Assembly: GCF_021290965.1 (NCBI RefSeq)
Contig: NZ_JAJOYT010000010.1
Span: forward strand, 95,344 to 159,343
DNA length: 64,000 nucleotides
From: Rheinheimera faecalis
GTDB taxonomy: Bacteria > Pseudomonadota > Gammaproteobacteria > Enterobacterales > Alteromonadaceae
Reading direction: 5' to 3'
The notes under the pieces are model-generated. The model saw nothing but the letters and a program-made list of their open reading frames with translations. It searched no databases and had not been told where the DNA came from. Made by a program: the position numbers and the translations under genes. This document shows, one piece after another, positions 34,982-44,024 of the stretch; the stretch's first letter is position 1; the number at the start of each line of letters is the position of its first letter.

Positions 34982-36849
34982 GGTACTGTGACTGTTATAG
35001 CTAAAGGCGTGCCATCTGTAACTCCTAAAGTGACAGTGGCTAGGTCTCCGGAAGTACCACCGGTGGTGGTGATTTGTAGCTCACATTGACCATATAAATC
35101 TGTTCTTAAGCTGCCTGTAGCCAAGCAATTGCCAACTGACACCTGCAGGTTTCCGGTATTGCCTTGATCGTAATTAATTCCAGCTTCAAAGTTAAGGAAA
35201 GGTAACCGCACCAGACCCTGGTCTTTTATTTCTAAACTTAGAATAGTGTCCCCACTTATATTGGTGATACCTGATGTGATAACTGCCGGACTTATATAGG
35301 AAAAACAGGCTCTGTCATCAATAGTGGTAGCACTGCTGCCACTGGCTTCTGCCACAACAAAGACCTGAGCTGAGCCTTGAGGCGAATGGCGGGTGTCTAT
35401 GCCGGAAGAAATACAACTGGTTAAAATAGTGTCCTGATTAGCCGGATAAGTCAGGTAGAAGCTGGCTGCACCGTCTTGCGTAACAGCTTGACCACTAACC
35501 AGACCTTCTTTCGCAGGATCAACACCAGCAACCTGCATACCTAAAAGTGAAGCTCCAATCAGGTACTCCAGCTTAGTTTCTGTATTCAGATAGTTTTTAT
35601 TCACTGTCACACTGTTTGCCTGATTAGGTAAGGCGGCGACAAAACGACTTTTATCTTCAGCCTGGGCGTTAAAAATCAACACCCTGTCCTGGGCTTCGAT
35701 AAAGCGGTTGGTGTTGTTACGGGTGATTACCGCACTTTGGAATAAGGAGTTGCTTTGGTCGGTAAAGACTGTCGAATTAGCCGCAGTAGAGGCATTGCCA
35801 TCAATGATGCTACTGCCAAAACCGTAGTTAATTTGCGGAGCTCGGTTAGATAACAAGACACTGTCGATCGCACCCAGATTAATCACAGTACCGTCAGCCA
35901 CAGGGTTGCCGTATCTGTCGGTGACCAGCAAACCACCCTCACGTCTGTAGGTGCCATTGCCCATATTCTGAATACCGGCTTCGATAGGATAACTGAATAC
36001 AATAGAGTGAGCCGGACCTGAGGCTATACTCAGTATCGAAGCTGTTGTCTGGATCGCAGGGCTATAACTGGCTCCTGTGTTGTCCAAAGCTTCAGCTGTT
36101 AGTTCTACCACTCCGGGTAACTGGCCTGAGTTCAGGGTTAAAGTAGCAACGCCATTTGAAGTGGCTACATCCAGAGTTTTAGTGTTTTGCACCAACTGAC
36201 CAGAAGCCTGAGTTCCCAGCAACAACTCACCACCATTAGGCTGGGTAACAAAACTAACCCGCACATTATTTATGCCAGCTGGAGCATCCTGTGCAGCGCC
36301 CCCAGTAGATGTCAGTAAACGCACTGTAATAGTGCTGCTTTCCATTTGGCCTACACCAGCAACATAAATGGCGCGTTCACTGGCGGCAATGCTGATACTG
36401 GCAGGCACTGGTCGTTCAGGTTCCACAGCAGTACCAGCGATAGTGACAGTGGTAGTGGTCTGTACTCCATTTACATAAACAGTCACAGTGGCTGTGCCGG
36501 CACTTTGGCCTGGATACAAACGCACTGCAGCCACGCCATTGCCTGCATCGTTAGAACCACCACGGCCAGTTTCAGCTGTTGTTTGGGTCACTACTTCTGT
36601 CGCACTAAAGCTGCCTAAACTAGTGCTGAATTGCACTGTTGCATTACGCAACAGTTCGCCGTCAGCGTCTCTGACAGTGGCCGAAATAGTAGTAAAACGC
36701 TCTGGAAAACCAATATCCAGACTTGCCGTGCTGGCGCCTACTGTCACAGCAGTAGCGTCTTCAGTTTTATTGGAACCACCACAGGCAGATAAAAGTAGTA
36801 GAGAAAAAACAAAAAACAGACCAGACAAAAAACGCGGCAACACTGTCAT
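34978..36849 (-). CDS. Lipoprotein with bacterial Ig-like (Big-1 type) repeats
   Basis: 623 residues. A lipobox LSAC (Cys about 23) marks a lipoprotein. An invasin/Big-1-type domain follows (SATVRDADGELLRNATVQFSTSLG...GVAAVRLYPGQSAGTATVTVYVNG), then a second one (ITVRLLTSTGGAAQDAPAGINNVRVSFVTQPNGGELLLG, TLNSGQLPGVVELTAEALDN). The C-terminal half (LVTDRYGNPVADGTVINLG) is more diverged. Such proteins are surface or periplasmic adhesion or scaffold modules. No catalytic motif was seen. It has no same-strand partner, and its stop overlaps the kinase stop. Confidence 0.85.
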   Translation of the reverse strand: MTVLPRFLSGLFFVFSLLLLSACGGSNKTEDATAVTVGASTASLDIGFPERFTTISATVRDADGELLRNATVQFSTSLGSFSATEVVTQTTAETGRGGSNDAGNGVAAVRLYPGQSAGTATVTVYVNGVQTTTTVTIAGTAVEPERPVPASISIAASERAIYVAGVGQMESSTITVRLLTSTGGAAQDAPAGINNVRVSFVTQPNGGELLLGTQASGQLVQNTKTLDVATSNGVATLTLNSGQLPGVVELTAEALDNTGASYSPAIQTTASILSIASGPAHSIVFSYPIEAGIQNMGNGTYRREGGLLVTDRYGNPVADGTVINLGAIDSVLLSNRAPQINYGFGSSIIDGNASTAANSTVFTDQSNSLFQSAVITRNNTNRFIEAQDRVLIFNAQAEDKSRFVAALPNQANSVTVNKNYLNTETKLEYLIGASLLGMQVAGVDPAKEGLVSGQAVTQDGAASFYLTYPANQDTILTSCISSGIDTRHSPQGSAQVFVVAEASGSSATTIDDRACFSYISPAVITSGITNISGDTILSLEIKDQGLVRLPFLNFEAGINYDQGNTGNLQVSVGNCLATGSLRTDLYGQCELQITTTGGTSGDLATVTLGVTDGTPLAITVTVP

Positions 36850-37022
36850 ACATCATCCTTGTAACCAGATCGTTAGCTTATGTAAAAATTTGCAGATTTT
36901 ACTGAATTCTAAAGAGGTACGGGGCTTTTGTATAGGCTCAGTTTAGCTCTGCGGCATTTGCTTGTAGTTTGTGGCTGAACAGCGCATGCTGAACCTTCAT
37001 TTCTCCGGAAGATCAGATTGTT

Positions 37023-37328
37023 ATGTTAATTACATTTAAATCCACCGCCAGCGCGCCAGTACAGATGTTTGGTCATGTCGCTTTGCAGTTGTTAGAGCTG
37101 ATGGGCCGCCAGCCTAAAGCTCCCGGCGCCTTGTATGCCGAAGATGTAGCAACGGCTTTGGCCCAACTGCAACAGGGTTTGGCGTTACAATCCACAGAAC
37201 AAATACCAGCCTCTGCCGATCTGCAGGGAGACAATCCGGCAGCCATCCCGCTTCGTAACAGAGCCTTGCCACTTATTCAATTAATGCAGGCGGCCGTGAG
37301 GGAGCAAAAAGGCGTCAGCTGGGAGTAG
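37023..37328 (+). CDS. DUF1840 family protein (copy A)
   Basis: 101 residues, cytoplasmic. Opens MLITFKSTASAPVQMFGHVALQLLELMG and has PGALYAEDVATALAQL and NRALPLIQLMQAAV, the whole DUF1840 pattern. The family has no known function. A second copy lies 74 bp downstream. Confidence 0.87.
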   Translation: MLITFKSTASAPVQMFGHVALQLLELMGRQPKAPGALYAEDVATALAQLQQGLALQSTEQIPASADLQGDNPAAIPLRNRALPLIQLMQAAVREQKGVSWE

Positions 37329-37402
37329 CAGCCTTTATGTACAGGCAATTTCTACGTCGTTGCATATACTTAAGTCAGGTTGCCGCAGTCAGGAGTTAGC
37401 TT

Positions 37403-37702
37403 ATGTTAGTGACTTTCCATTCCAAAGATTCAGCCCCTGTCACTTTATTTGGTCAGGTCGCAGTGCAGCTGCTGCATATGATGGGGCACAGCGGCAAAGT
37501 GCCAGGTGCTTTGTATGCTGAAGATGTAGCTAAACATTTGGCCAGCCTGCAGGAAAAAATGCAGTACTGGCCCGAAGAAAGCATTATGGCCAAAACCGGC
37601 CATAGCCCGGACTCCTCAGTTAGTCTGCATCATCGCGCTTTGCCGTTAATGGAACTACTGCAAAAGGCGGTTGCTGGGCATAGTAATGTGAGTTGGGAGT
37701 GA
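37403..37702 (+). CDS. DUF1840 family protein (copy B)
   Basis: 99 residues, paralogous to the previous gene: MLVTFHSKDSAPVTLFGQVAVQLLHMMG, PGALYAEDVAKHLASLQ, HRALPLMELLQKAV and the same VSWE end. The middle, around residues 50-75, is much less alike. The tandem arrangement points to a local duplication followed by substantial divergence. Function unknown. Confidence 0.87.
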   Translation: MLVTFHSKDSAPVTLFGQVAVQLLHMMGHSGKVPGALYAEDVAKHLASLQEKMQYWPEESIMAKTGHSPDSSVSLHHRALPLMELLQKAVAGHSNVSWE

Positions 37703-37761
37703 GGAGTGGTTTTTCGTGCTTGGCTGATAAATTGACTGCCGCTATACTAAGCTGCAACAAC

Positions 37762-37802
37762 ACCCCTCCAGCTACCCGTCAGATCAGCTCCCTGGGAGGG
37801 GT
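37762..37802. terminator. Possible convergent terminator
   Basis: ACCCCTCC and GGAGGGGT pair across about 25 bases that can themselves pair (AGCT with AGCT). It lies between the DUF1840 pair and the convergent KAP gene. The T tract is weak. Confidence 0.45.
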
Positions 37803-37809
37803 TACTTAT

Positions 37810-39366
37810 TCAGCCTTCCTCCAAATTAAATTTGCCCGCAAGCTCCAGCATAGTGTCAATTTTTTCTAGCAGAGTTTTCTTATCATCAAAGAATTGTGTG
37901 TAGTGAATGCCTTGGATTTTTTCCCAGTTCGCAAAGTTCTGACCTTCGTGCTGGAGTTTCTTGATATCCGTTTTCTTTATTGAAAGCTTAAGTGTTTGAC
38001 GAGCCAAGTCCTTAAAAATTAAGCGGTGACTTTGTGTGAGTGAATCATTCCAGCCTTCTGCTCTTTTAAAAATATCCTGCTTGGGTGAAAGATTTATAGT
38101 CCTTGATTTTGCGAACCCTACAAACAGCTCATTTAATTGCGACCCCAGCAAGTCGTCATCTAGCTTACTCTTGCTTATGCTTCTGTAGGCCATTGCATCT
38201 TTTGCTTGGATGGCAGAGGCTAGAAGGATTGGCATAAATGGAAGTTTCTTACTTTCCGCATCGGAAAGCTTAAGTGTGATTTCAAGTCGGGATAACCATT
38301 GTTTTATGGTTCTCAAGTCGAATGACAAATCGTGCGCGAGATCCGCAACAATTGCCGCATAACCTGACTCGTCTGCCTTACAGTAAATATCATCATCAGA
38401 GTTGTAAGCATCAAATACAGTTCTAAATTCTGGTTGCGCTAAAATAAAGTTTTGTGCTGTTGGTATAGATAACTGAAAACTGGCATCAAAAAAGCGTTTT
38501 AAGTAGTTATAGCTACCAAATTTTTCACCATAAACGGCATTAATCGAATGCTGCAGTTGTTCTGAGTCGGTGGCAATTACAAAGAATATCTGAGGAATAC
38601 CAAATACATGTTTGATTGCCTCCAACATTTCAATGGCAAATGTTGGGCGGCAACGGTCTAATTCATCAACAAAAATAAATAATGGATAAATGAGTTTAGG
38701 TTTAGCTGTGCTTCCCACTATGCCATCCAGCAAGGTCGCCATGGCCTCTTTTAGCTCTTCAACGGCTTGCGTTTCTTTATCAATGTTATCAAGCAGTAAA
38801 GTAGTCGCTTTTGATGCCAAATCGTCAATATGAGATTTTTCAAAAGCCAGCTCTGCTTTTTCCATTAGCTGTTCAGTGTCAACACGCAGAGCGACTTTGA
38901 TAAATTCAGGTCCTAACACTTTCAGCGTTGCAAAAAGTTTTGATGACTTAATCTTTTGAGCAAAACCTTGAGTGGCTTGAGGCGATTGTTTTTCAAGCTC
39001 GTTAATGATCTGTTTTAGAATAATCAGCAAAGGACTGTCGTTGTGGTCATATTTCCAGGCGTCTATATAAACCACAGGGTGTTGGCTTTTTAGCGTTAAA
39101 TACCAGCGTTTTAAAAACCAGGTTTTTCCCGTGCCCCAAGGGCAGTTCAGGTTTAGCACATAACCATTTTTCTTTTGGTCGGCTAAGCCAGTAAGAAATC
39201 TCGCTATATCTGACCGTCCCAACTGGTCGACAGGTAATTCCTCTGCTCGTTTTAACATGCCTACTGTCGGTGTATAGCCATCATTTTTAATGATTTGCGG
39301 CGTTTCACCCGTAGGCCAGCACACTGCTTTTGACCAATCAAAATTTAACTTTGTATGTTCTGCCAT
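37810..39366 (-). CDS. KAP-family P-loop NTPase
   Basis: 518 residues. Walker A is NCPWGTGKT (about 74-82), preceded by DIARFLTGLADQKKNGYVLNL. The tryptophan motif YIDAWKYD is at 100-107. Walker B is IFVDELDRCRP (231-241). A long helical insert between them lacks the clear membrane helices of many KAP proteins, so a cytoplasmic form is likely. KAP ATPases include T7-exclusion PifA and eukaryotic Kidins220, and many bacterial ones sit in defence or mobile regions. Here it stands alone, and its codons look more AT-rich by eye than its neighbours, suggesting transfer. A defence role is inference. Confidence 0.88.
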   Translation of the reverse strand: MAEHTKLNFDWSKAVCWPTGETPQIIKNDGYTPTVGMLKRAEELPVDQLGRSDIARFLTGLADQKKNGYVLNLNCPWGTGKTWFLKRWYLTLKSQHPVVYIDAWKYDHNDSPLLIILKQIINELEKQSPQATQGFAQKIKSSKLFATLKVLGPEFIKVALRVDTEQLMEKAELAFEKSHIDDLASKATTLLLDNIDKETQAVEELKEAMATLLDGIVGSTAKPKLIYPLFIFVDELDRCRPTFAIEMLEAIKHVFGIPQIFFVIATDSEQLQHSINAVYGEKFGSYNYLKRFFDASFQLSIPTAQNFILAQPEFRTVFDAYNSDDDIYCKADESGYAAIVADLAHDLSFDLRTIKQWLSRLEITLKLSDAESKKLPFMPILLASAIQAKDAMAYRSISKSKLDDDLLGSQLNELFVGFAKSRTINLSPKQDIFKRAEGWNDSLTQSHRLIFKDLARQTLKLSIKKTDIKKLQHEGQNFANWEKIQGIHYTQFFDDKKTLLEKIDTMLELAGKFNLEEG

Positions 39367-39461
39367 CGTCTGTCCCTGATTTACTTTTCCTCAGTGTGCC
39401 ATGCTCTTGCATAGCTCTACAACTCGCGGTTTGGTCTTGTTGAATATCAAGCAAACCCAAT

Positions 39462-39511
39462 CTTTACGATCTCTTTACGCCCTTCCTTTTTATCCATCTG
39501 GAGACTTTACG
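39462..39511 (+). promoter_or_regulatory. Phased CTTTACG repeats before kdp (candidate KdpE sites)
   Basis: CTTTACG occurs at 39462, 39473 and 39505. The first two are exactly 11 bp apart and the third 32 bp further, about one and three helical turns. OmpR-family regulators bind such direct repeats, so these may be KdpE sites for the kdpFABC promoter. Confidence 0.55.
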
Positions 39512-39561
39512 CCTCTGGCTTCTAAGCTTTGCAGCGGATTTATACCACTGAGGATGCCGAG

Positions 39562-39642
39562 ATGGGCTGGTTGTTATTGATGTTGATTGGCGCCTTAAGC
39601 GCTTTGTTGATTTACGCCATGTTGGCACCGGAAAAGTTCTGA
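39562..39642 (+). CDS. kdpF: KdpF, small subunit of the K+-transporting ATPase
   Basis: A 26-codon gene with one membrane helix (MGWLLLMLIGALSALLIYAM) and the typical KdpF ending LAPEKF. It has GAGG about 10 bp upstream and ends 10 bp before kdpA. KdpF stabilises the KdpABC complex in the inner membrane. It is easily missed because of its length. Confidence 0.9.
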   Translation: MGWLLLMLIGALSALLIYAMLAPEKF

Positions 39643-39652
39643 GGAGCCATTG

Positions 39653-41377
39653 ATGGACGTTATGTTGATTTTAGCTTTGGCTTTGCTGTTGGCATGGCCT
39701 TTGGGCGCTTATATGACCGGGATTTTCTCCGGTCAAAAGCATTGGAGTGACAAGGTGTTTGGTCCTGTTGAAAACGGGATCTTTAAAATTCTGGGCGTAA
39801 AGGCCAGTGAAGGCATGAACTGGAAAAGTTATGGCATAGCTTTTTTAATCAGTAACCTGGTGCTGGGTGTGATCGCCTTTTTGTTGTTGATGTTTCAGCA
39901 TCTATTGCCGATGAACCCGGATGGCATTGGGCCATTAAGTTGGGATTTAGCGCTGCATACCGCAGTGTCCTTTTTAACTAATACCAACCAGCAACACTAT
40001 TCTGGTCAGGCTCAACTGAGTTATTTAAGCCAGGGTTTTGTTATTGTCACTTTGCAGTTTGTCACTCCAGCTATGGGTTTGGCGGTTTGTCTGGCGGTAT
40101 TGCGTGGTTTGATGGGCGGTCGTAACGCTAAGGACGCAGCAGAAGGCGAAGAACGTGATTTAGGTAACTACTATCAGGACACAGTACGTGCCGTGCTGCG
40201 TTTGATGTTGCCTTTAGCCGCTGTGGTGGCACTGTTATTAGCCAGTCAGGGTGTGCCTTCTACCTATCAAGCTAGCCCAACAGTACCAGTAGTTGAACAA
40301 GGTCAGAGCCTTACAGAGCAGAAAATCCCATTAGGCCCTGTTGCCGCTATGGTCGCTATTAAACAACTGGGTACCAATGGTGGTGGCTGGTATGGCCCTA
40401 ACAGTTCTAACCCGCTGGAAAACCCAACTCCTGTTGCCAATGCCATTGAAACCATAGCGCTGGTGCTGATCCCTATTGCTATCGTTTTTATGGCCGGTGG
40501 TCTGTTACGTCAACGTGGTTTTGCCAGAATGTCTTTGGCTGTAATGGGCTTTTTAAGTCTGTTTTGTGTAGGTGCAGCCATTTACAGCGAACAACAGCCG
40601 AATGCTGCTTTTAGTGGCTTAGCAGAGCAGGCGGGCAATATGGAAGGCAAGGAAGTGCGTTTTGGCACCGACTTATCTGCACTCTGGGCAACTCTTACCA
40701 CTCAAACCTCCAATGGTTCAGTCAATGCAATGCACGATTCGCTAAATCCGGTTGCTGGTTTGGTCACCCGTTCTGGCATGCTGATCAATGCTATCTGGGG
40801 TGGTATTGGTTGTGGTTTCGTGAACTTTATTGTCTACGTCTGGATAGCGGTGTTTATTGCCGGTCTGATGATAGGCCGCACGCCTGAAATCTTTGGCCGT
40901 AAGCTGGAAAAAACTGAAATCAGTTGGCTGGGTGTATTACTGGTGTTACCTAGTGCTGTGATTTTAACTTTTACCGCTATCACAGTGGCTATCCCTGCTA
41001 TTACCGGCAACAGTAACCCTGGTTTGCACGGTATTGCCCAGGTGTTTTATGAATACACTTCAGCTTTTGCCAACAACGGTTCCGGTTTTGAAGGCTTAGG
41101 TGATAACACGCCGTGGTGGAATATCAGCTGTGTGATAGTGCTATTACTGGGCCGTTATTTACCGCTGGTGATCCCACTGTTGATTGCAGGTTTATTGGCG
41201 AAAAAACGTCAGATCCCGGTCAGCAACGGTACCTTACCTCTGCATAACCTGACCTTTGGTGTCACTTTGGTCACAGTGATTTTAATCCTGAATTTCCTGT
41301 CCTTTTTACCTTCGATGGTGCTGGGTCCAATTGGCGAAGCACTGGAATTAACTTCTATTGCAGGTGATTTAAAATGA
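39653..41377 (+). CDS. kdpA: KdpA, K+-binding channel subunit of the K+-transporting ATPase
   Basis: 574 residues from the ATG at 39653 with GAGGAG upstream. An adjacent TTG is also in frame but inferior. Ten membrane segments. K+-selectivity loops typical of KdpA include TNTNQQHYSGQ, KQLGTNGGGWYGPNSSNPLENPTP and YEYTSAFANNGSGFEGL. It forms the channel-like entry path from which K+ passes to KdpB. It shares 4 bp (ATGA) with kdpB, so the two are translationally coupled. Confidence 0.96.
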   Translation: MDVMLILALALLLAWPLGAYMTGIFSGQKHWSDKVFGPVENGIFKILGVKASEGMNWKSYGIAFLISNLVLGVIAFLLLMFQHLLPMNPDGIGPLSWDLALHTAVSFLTNTNQQHYSGQAQLSYLSQGFVIVTLQFVTPAMGLAVCLAVLRGLMGGRNAKDAAEGEERDLGNYYQDTVRAVLRLMLPLAAVVALLLASQGVPSTYQASPTVPVVEQGQSLTEQKIPLGPVAAMVAIKQLGTNGGGWYGPNSSNPLENPTPVANAIETIALVLIPIAIVFMAGGLLRQRGFARMSLAVMGFLSLFCVGAAIYSEQQPNAAFSGLAEQAGNMEGKEVRFGTDLSALWATLTTQTSNGSVNAMHDSLNPVAGLVTRSGMLINAIWGGIGCGFVNFIVYVWIAVFIAGLMIGRTPEIFGRKLEKTEISWLGVLLVLPSAVILTFTAITVAIPAITGNSNPGLHGIAQVFYEYTSAFANNGSGFEGLGDNTPWWNISCVIVLLLGRYLPLVIPLLIAGLLAKKRQIPVSNGTLPLHNLTFGVTLVTVILILNFLSFLPSMVLGPIGEALELTSIAGDLK

Positions 41378-43371
41378 GTAATGCCTTAGCTCAGGCCAGC
41401 GTACAGGCTTTTGTAAAACTACAGCCACAACTGGCGATTAAAAGCCCTGTGATGCTGGTGGTATGGGTGGGTACAGTGCTGGCGCTGGGTATGACAGCCA
41501 ACAGTGTAATCAAAAGCTTGGACTATGGCTTTGAACTGGCCAGCAGTCTGATCCTGTTTTTCACCTTATGGTTTGCTAACTTTGCTGAAGCTATAGCCGA
41601 AGCCCGTGGCCGTGGTCAGGCTGCCAGCTTAAAAGCCACCCGTCGAGATTTAACAGCTCAGTTGCTGCGTGAATCCGAAGAACCTATAGCAGTATCCGCC
41701 AGTCAGCTCAAAGCCGGTGACAAAGTGCTGGTTGAAGCTGGCCAGTTTGTACCAGCAGATGGTGAAATTGTAGTGGGTGTTGCCACTATCAATGAATCGG
41801 CCTTAACGGGCGAATCAGCGCCAGTGCTGCGTGAAGCTGGCACCGATCACTCAGGTGTCATAGCCGGTACCAAGGTATTAAACGGTACTATTACTGTGAT
41901 GGTGACGGCAGAAGCTGGTCATAGTTTCCTTGATAAAATGATCAGCCTGGTGGAAGGCACCAACAGACAAAAAACACCCAACGAGCTGGCGCTGACAGTG
42001 CTGTTAGCTGCCTTGACCTTAGTGTTCTTAATAGCTGTAGCGACCTTGCCAGCAATGGCCGCTTTTGTTGGGATCGAACTCGACCTGTTGATGCTGATAG
42101 CGCTGGTGGTCTGTTTAATTCCAACCACTATTGCCGGTTTATTGCCTGCCATAGGTATTGCCGGTATGAACCGCGCTTTGGCCGCAAATGTGATTGCCAA
42201 GTCAGGTAAAGCTGTTGAAGTCGCAGGCGATATCGATACCTTATTACTGGATAAAACCGGCACCATCACTTTTGGTGACCGCCAGGCGACTGCGTTTTTT
42301 GCGCTGCCAGGTGTGGCTCAATCTGAACTGGTAAAGGGGGCTGTGCTTTGCTCAGTGCAAGACCCAACGCCTGAAGGTAAGTCTGTGGTGCGTCTGGCGC
42401 AGGAGCAAGGTGCTGCGGCTGAAACTCTGCCAGACAATGCTCAGTTTATTCCATTCAGCGCTCAAACCCGCTTATCAGGTGTGCAACTGGATAACGGTGA
42501 ACATTGGGTGAAAGGCGCTGCTGATGCGGTAAAGAAATGGGCGCAAAGCCGTGGTCTGGCTGTACCCAACAATCTGGACCCTATAGTCACCAAGGTGGCG
42601 CAACAAGGTGCAACGCCTTTAGTGGTTGCTAATCAGCAACGTATTTTGGGTGTGATCCAGTTATCTGATGTGATTAAACCTGGTGTAGCACAACGTTTTG
42701 CCGAGCTGCGTGCTTTAGGTGTACGCACCATTATGGTCACGGGAGATAACCCTATTACGGCTGGTGCTATCGCCGCTGCTGCTGGTGTGGATGACTTTGT
42801 GGCTGAAGCCCGGCCTGAAGACAAGCTGGCGCTTATTCGTCGCGAGCAGGCTTTAGGTCGCTTAGTGGCTATGGTTGGTGACGGTACCAACGATGCGCCC
42901 GCTTTAGCTCAGGCCGACGTCGGCTTAGCCATGAACTCCGGTACTCAGGCCGCCAAAGAGGCGGGCAATATGGTGGATCTGGATTCAGACCCAACTAAGC
43001 TGCTGGCCGTGGTGGAAGTAGGCAAACAGTTGCTGATCACCCGTGGCGCTTTAACCACCTTCTCTTTAGCCAATGATGTCGCTAAGTACTTTGTCATAGT
43101 GCCAGCCGTTTTTGCGGCCGCTATGCCTGGTATTGCTGCTCTGAATTTTATGCAGCTGCCGGATCCAAAAATGGCGGTGTTATCTGCGCTGATATTTAAT
43201 GCGCTGATTATTCCGGCCTTAATTCCGCTGGCACTCAAAGGCGTAAAAATCCGTGCTATTAGTGCTGAAAAACTGTTACGCAACAATATGTTGATCTTCG
43301 GTTTAGGTGGTGTGCTATTGCCTTTTGCCGCGATCAAATTGATTGATGTTTTACTGAACTGGATGTTTTAA
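41374..43371 (+). CDS. kdpB: KdpB, P-type ATPase subunit of the K+-transporting ATPase
   Basis: 665 residues. P-type hallmarks: the actuator motif ALTGESAPV, the phosphorylation site LLLDKTGTITFGD (Asp293), and MVGDGTNDAPALAQADVG in the P domain. The serine and conserved motif used for inhibitory phosphorylation (TGES in E. coli) is present. It hydrolyses ATP and drives K+ uptake through KdpA at low external K+. kdpC starts 2 bp after its stop. Confidence 0.96.
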   Translation: MSNALAQASVQAFVKLQPQLAIKSPVMLVVWVGTVLALGMTANSVIKSLDYGFELASSLILFFTLWFANFAEAIAEARGRGQAASLKATRRDLTAQLLRESEEPIAVSASQLKAGDKVLVEAGQFVPADGEIVVGVATINESALTGESAPVLREAGTDHSGVIAGTKVLNGTITVMVTAEAGHSFLDKMISLVEGTNRQKTPNELALTVLLAALTLVFLIAVATLPAMAAFVGIELDLLMLIALVVCLIPTTIAGLLPAIGIAGMNRALAANVIAKSGKAVEVAGDIDTLLLDKTGTITFGDRQATAFFALPGVAQSELVKGAVLCSVQDPTPEGKSVVRLAQEQGAAAETLPDNAQFIPFSAQTRLSGVQLDNGEHWVKGAADAVKKWAQSRGLAVPNNLDPIVTKVAQQGATPLVVANQQRILGVIQLSDVIKPGVAQRFAELRALGVRTIMVTGDNPITAGAIAAAAGVDDFVAEARPEDKLALIRREQALGRLVAMVGDGTNDAPALAQADVGLAMNSGTQAAKEAGNMVDLDSDPTKLLAVVEVGKQLLITRGALTTFSLANDVAKYFVIVPAVFAAAMPGIAALNFMQLPDPKMAVLSALIFNALIIPALIPLALKGVKIRAISAEKLLRNNMLIFGLGGVLLPFAAIKLIDVLLNWMF

Positions 43372-43373
43372 CT

Positions 43374-44012
43374 ATGAACACTACTTCAATTTCTCGTTCT
43401 GGAGTTTCCCGAGCTGGTTCTGACACCGCCCTTTCGTCACACCACACCATCTGGCGTCCGGCTTTGGGTTTAGCTGCTGTGATGCTGGTGACTTGTGGTC
43501 TGGTCTATAGCGCCACTGTCACAGGTTTAGGCGGAATGTTATTTCCACAGCAAGCTACAGGCTCTTTGGTACTGGTCGACGGCAAAGCTGTAGGTTCGGT
43601 TTTAGTAGCCCAGCCTTTTAGTGGCGATATATATTTCCATGGCCGTCCAAGCAGCGTCAATACCGACCCTATGTCGACTGGTGGCAGTAACTTAGCACCT
43701 TCAAACCCTGCTTTGCGCGACAGAGTAGCGACAGAAAGCGCAATACTGACAGAACGTTATCAGCTCTCTGCCACTGAACTGCCGGTTGACTTGCTGGCAA
43801 GCTCTGGCTCTGGTGTCGACCCACATATTTCGCCTGAAGCTGCAGCTTTGCAGTTAAAGCGGGTGGCCGCTGCACGCAGCATCCCTGCAGATATGCTGAG
43901 TAAATTAGTGGAACAACAAACTGAAGCGCCACAGTGGGGCATTTTTGGCCAGCCACGAGTGAATGTGCTGTTGCTTAATCTGGCTTTAGATCAGCAATTT
44001 CCAACGAAATAA
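43374..44012 (+). CDS. kdpC: KdpC subunit of the K+-transporting ATPase
   Basis: 212 residues with one N-terminal membrane helix (about 29-50) and a periplasmic domain. The family pattern is GSVLVAQPFSGDIYFHGRPS, SGGSNLAPSNPALRDRV, SGSGVDPHISPEAA and INVLLLNLALD-like VNVLLLNLALD. KdpC stabilises the KdpA-KdpB assembly. The N-terminal 30 residues before the helix are longer than in most KdpC. A TorF-type porin gene follows 12 bp later. Confidence 0.95.
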   Translation: MNTTSISRSGVSRAGSDTALSSHHTIWRPALGLAAVMLVTCGLVYSATVTGLGGMLFPQQATGSLVLVDGKAVGSVLVAQPFSGDIYFHGRPSSVNTDPMSTGGSNLAPSNPALRDRVATESAILTERYQLSATELPVDLLASSGSGVDPHISPEAAALQLKRVAAARSIPADMLSKLVEQQTEAPQWGIFGQPRVNVLLLNLALDQQFPTK

Positions 44013-44024
44013 ACAGGACCTATT

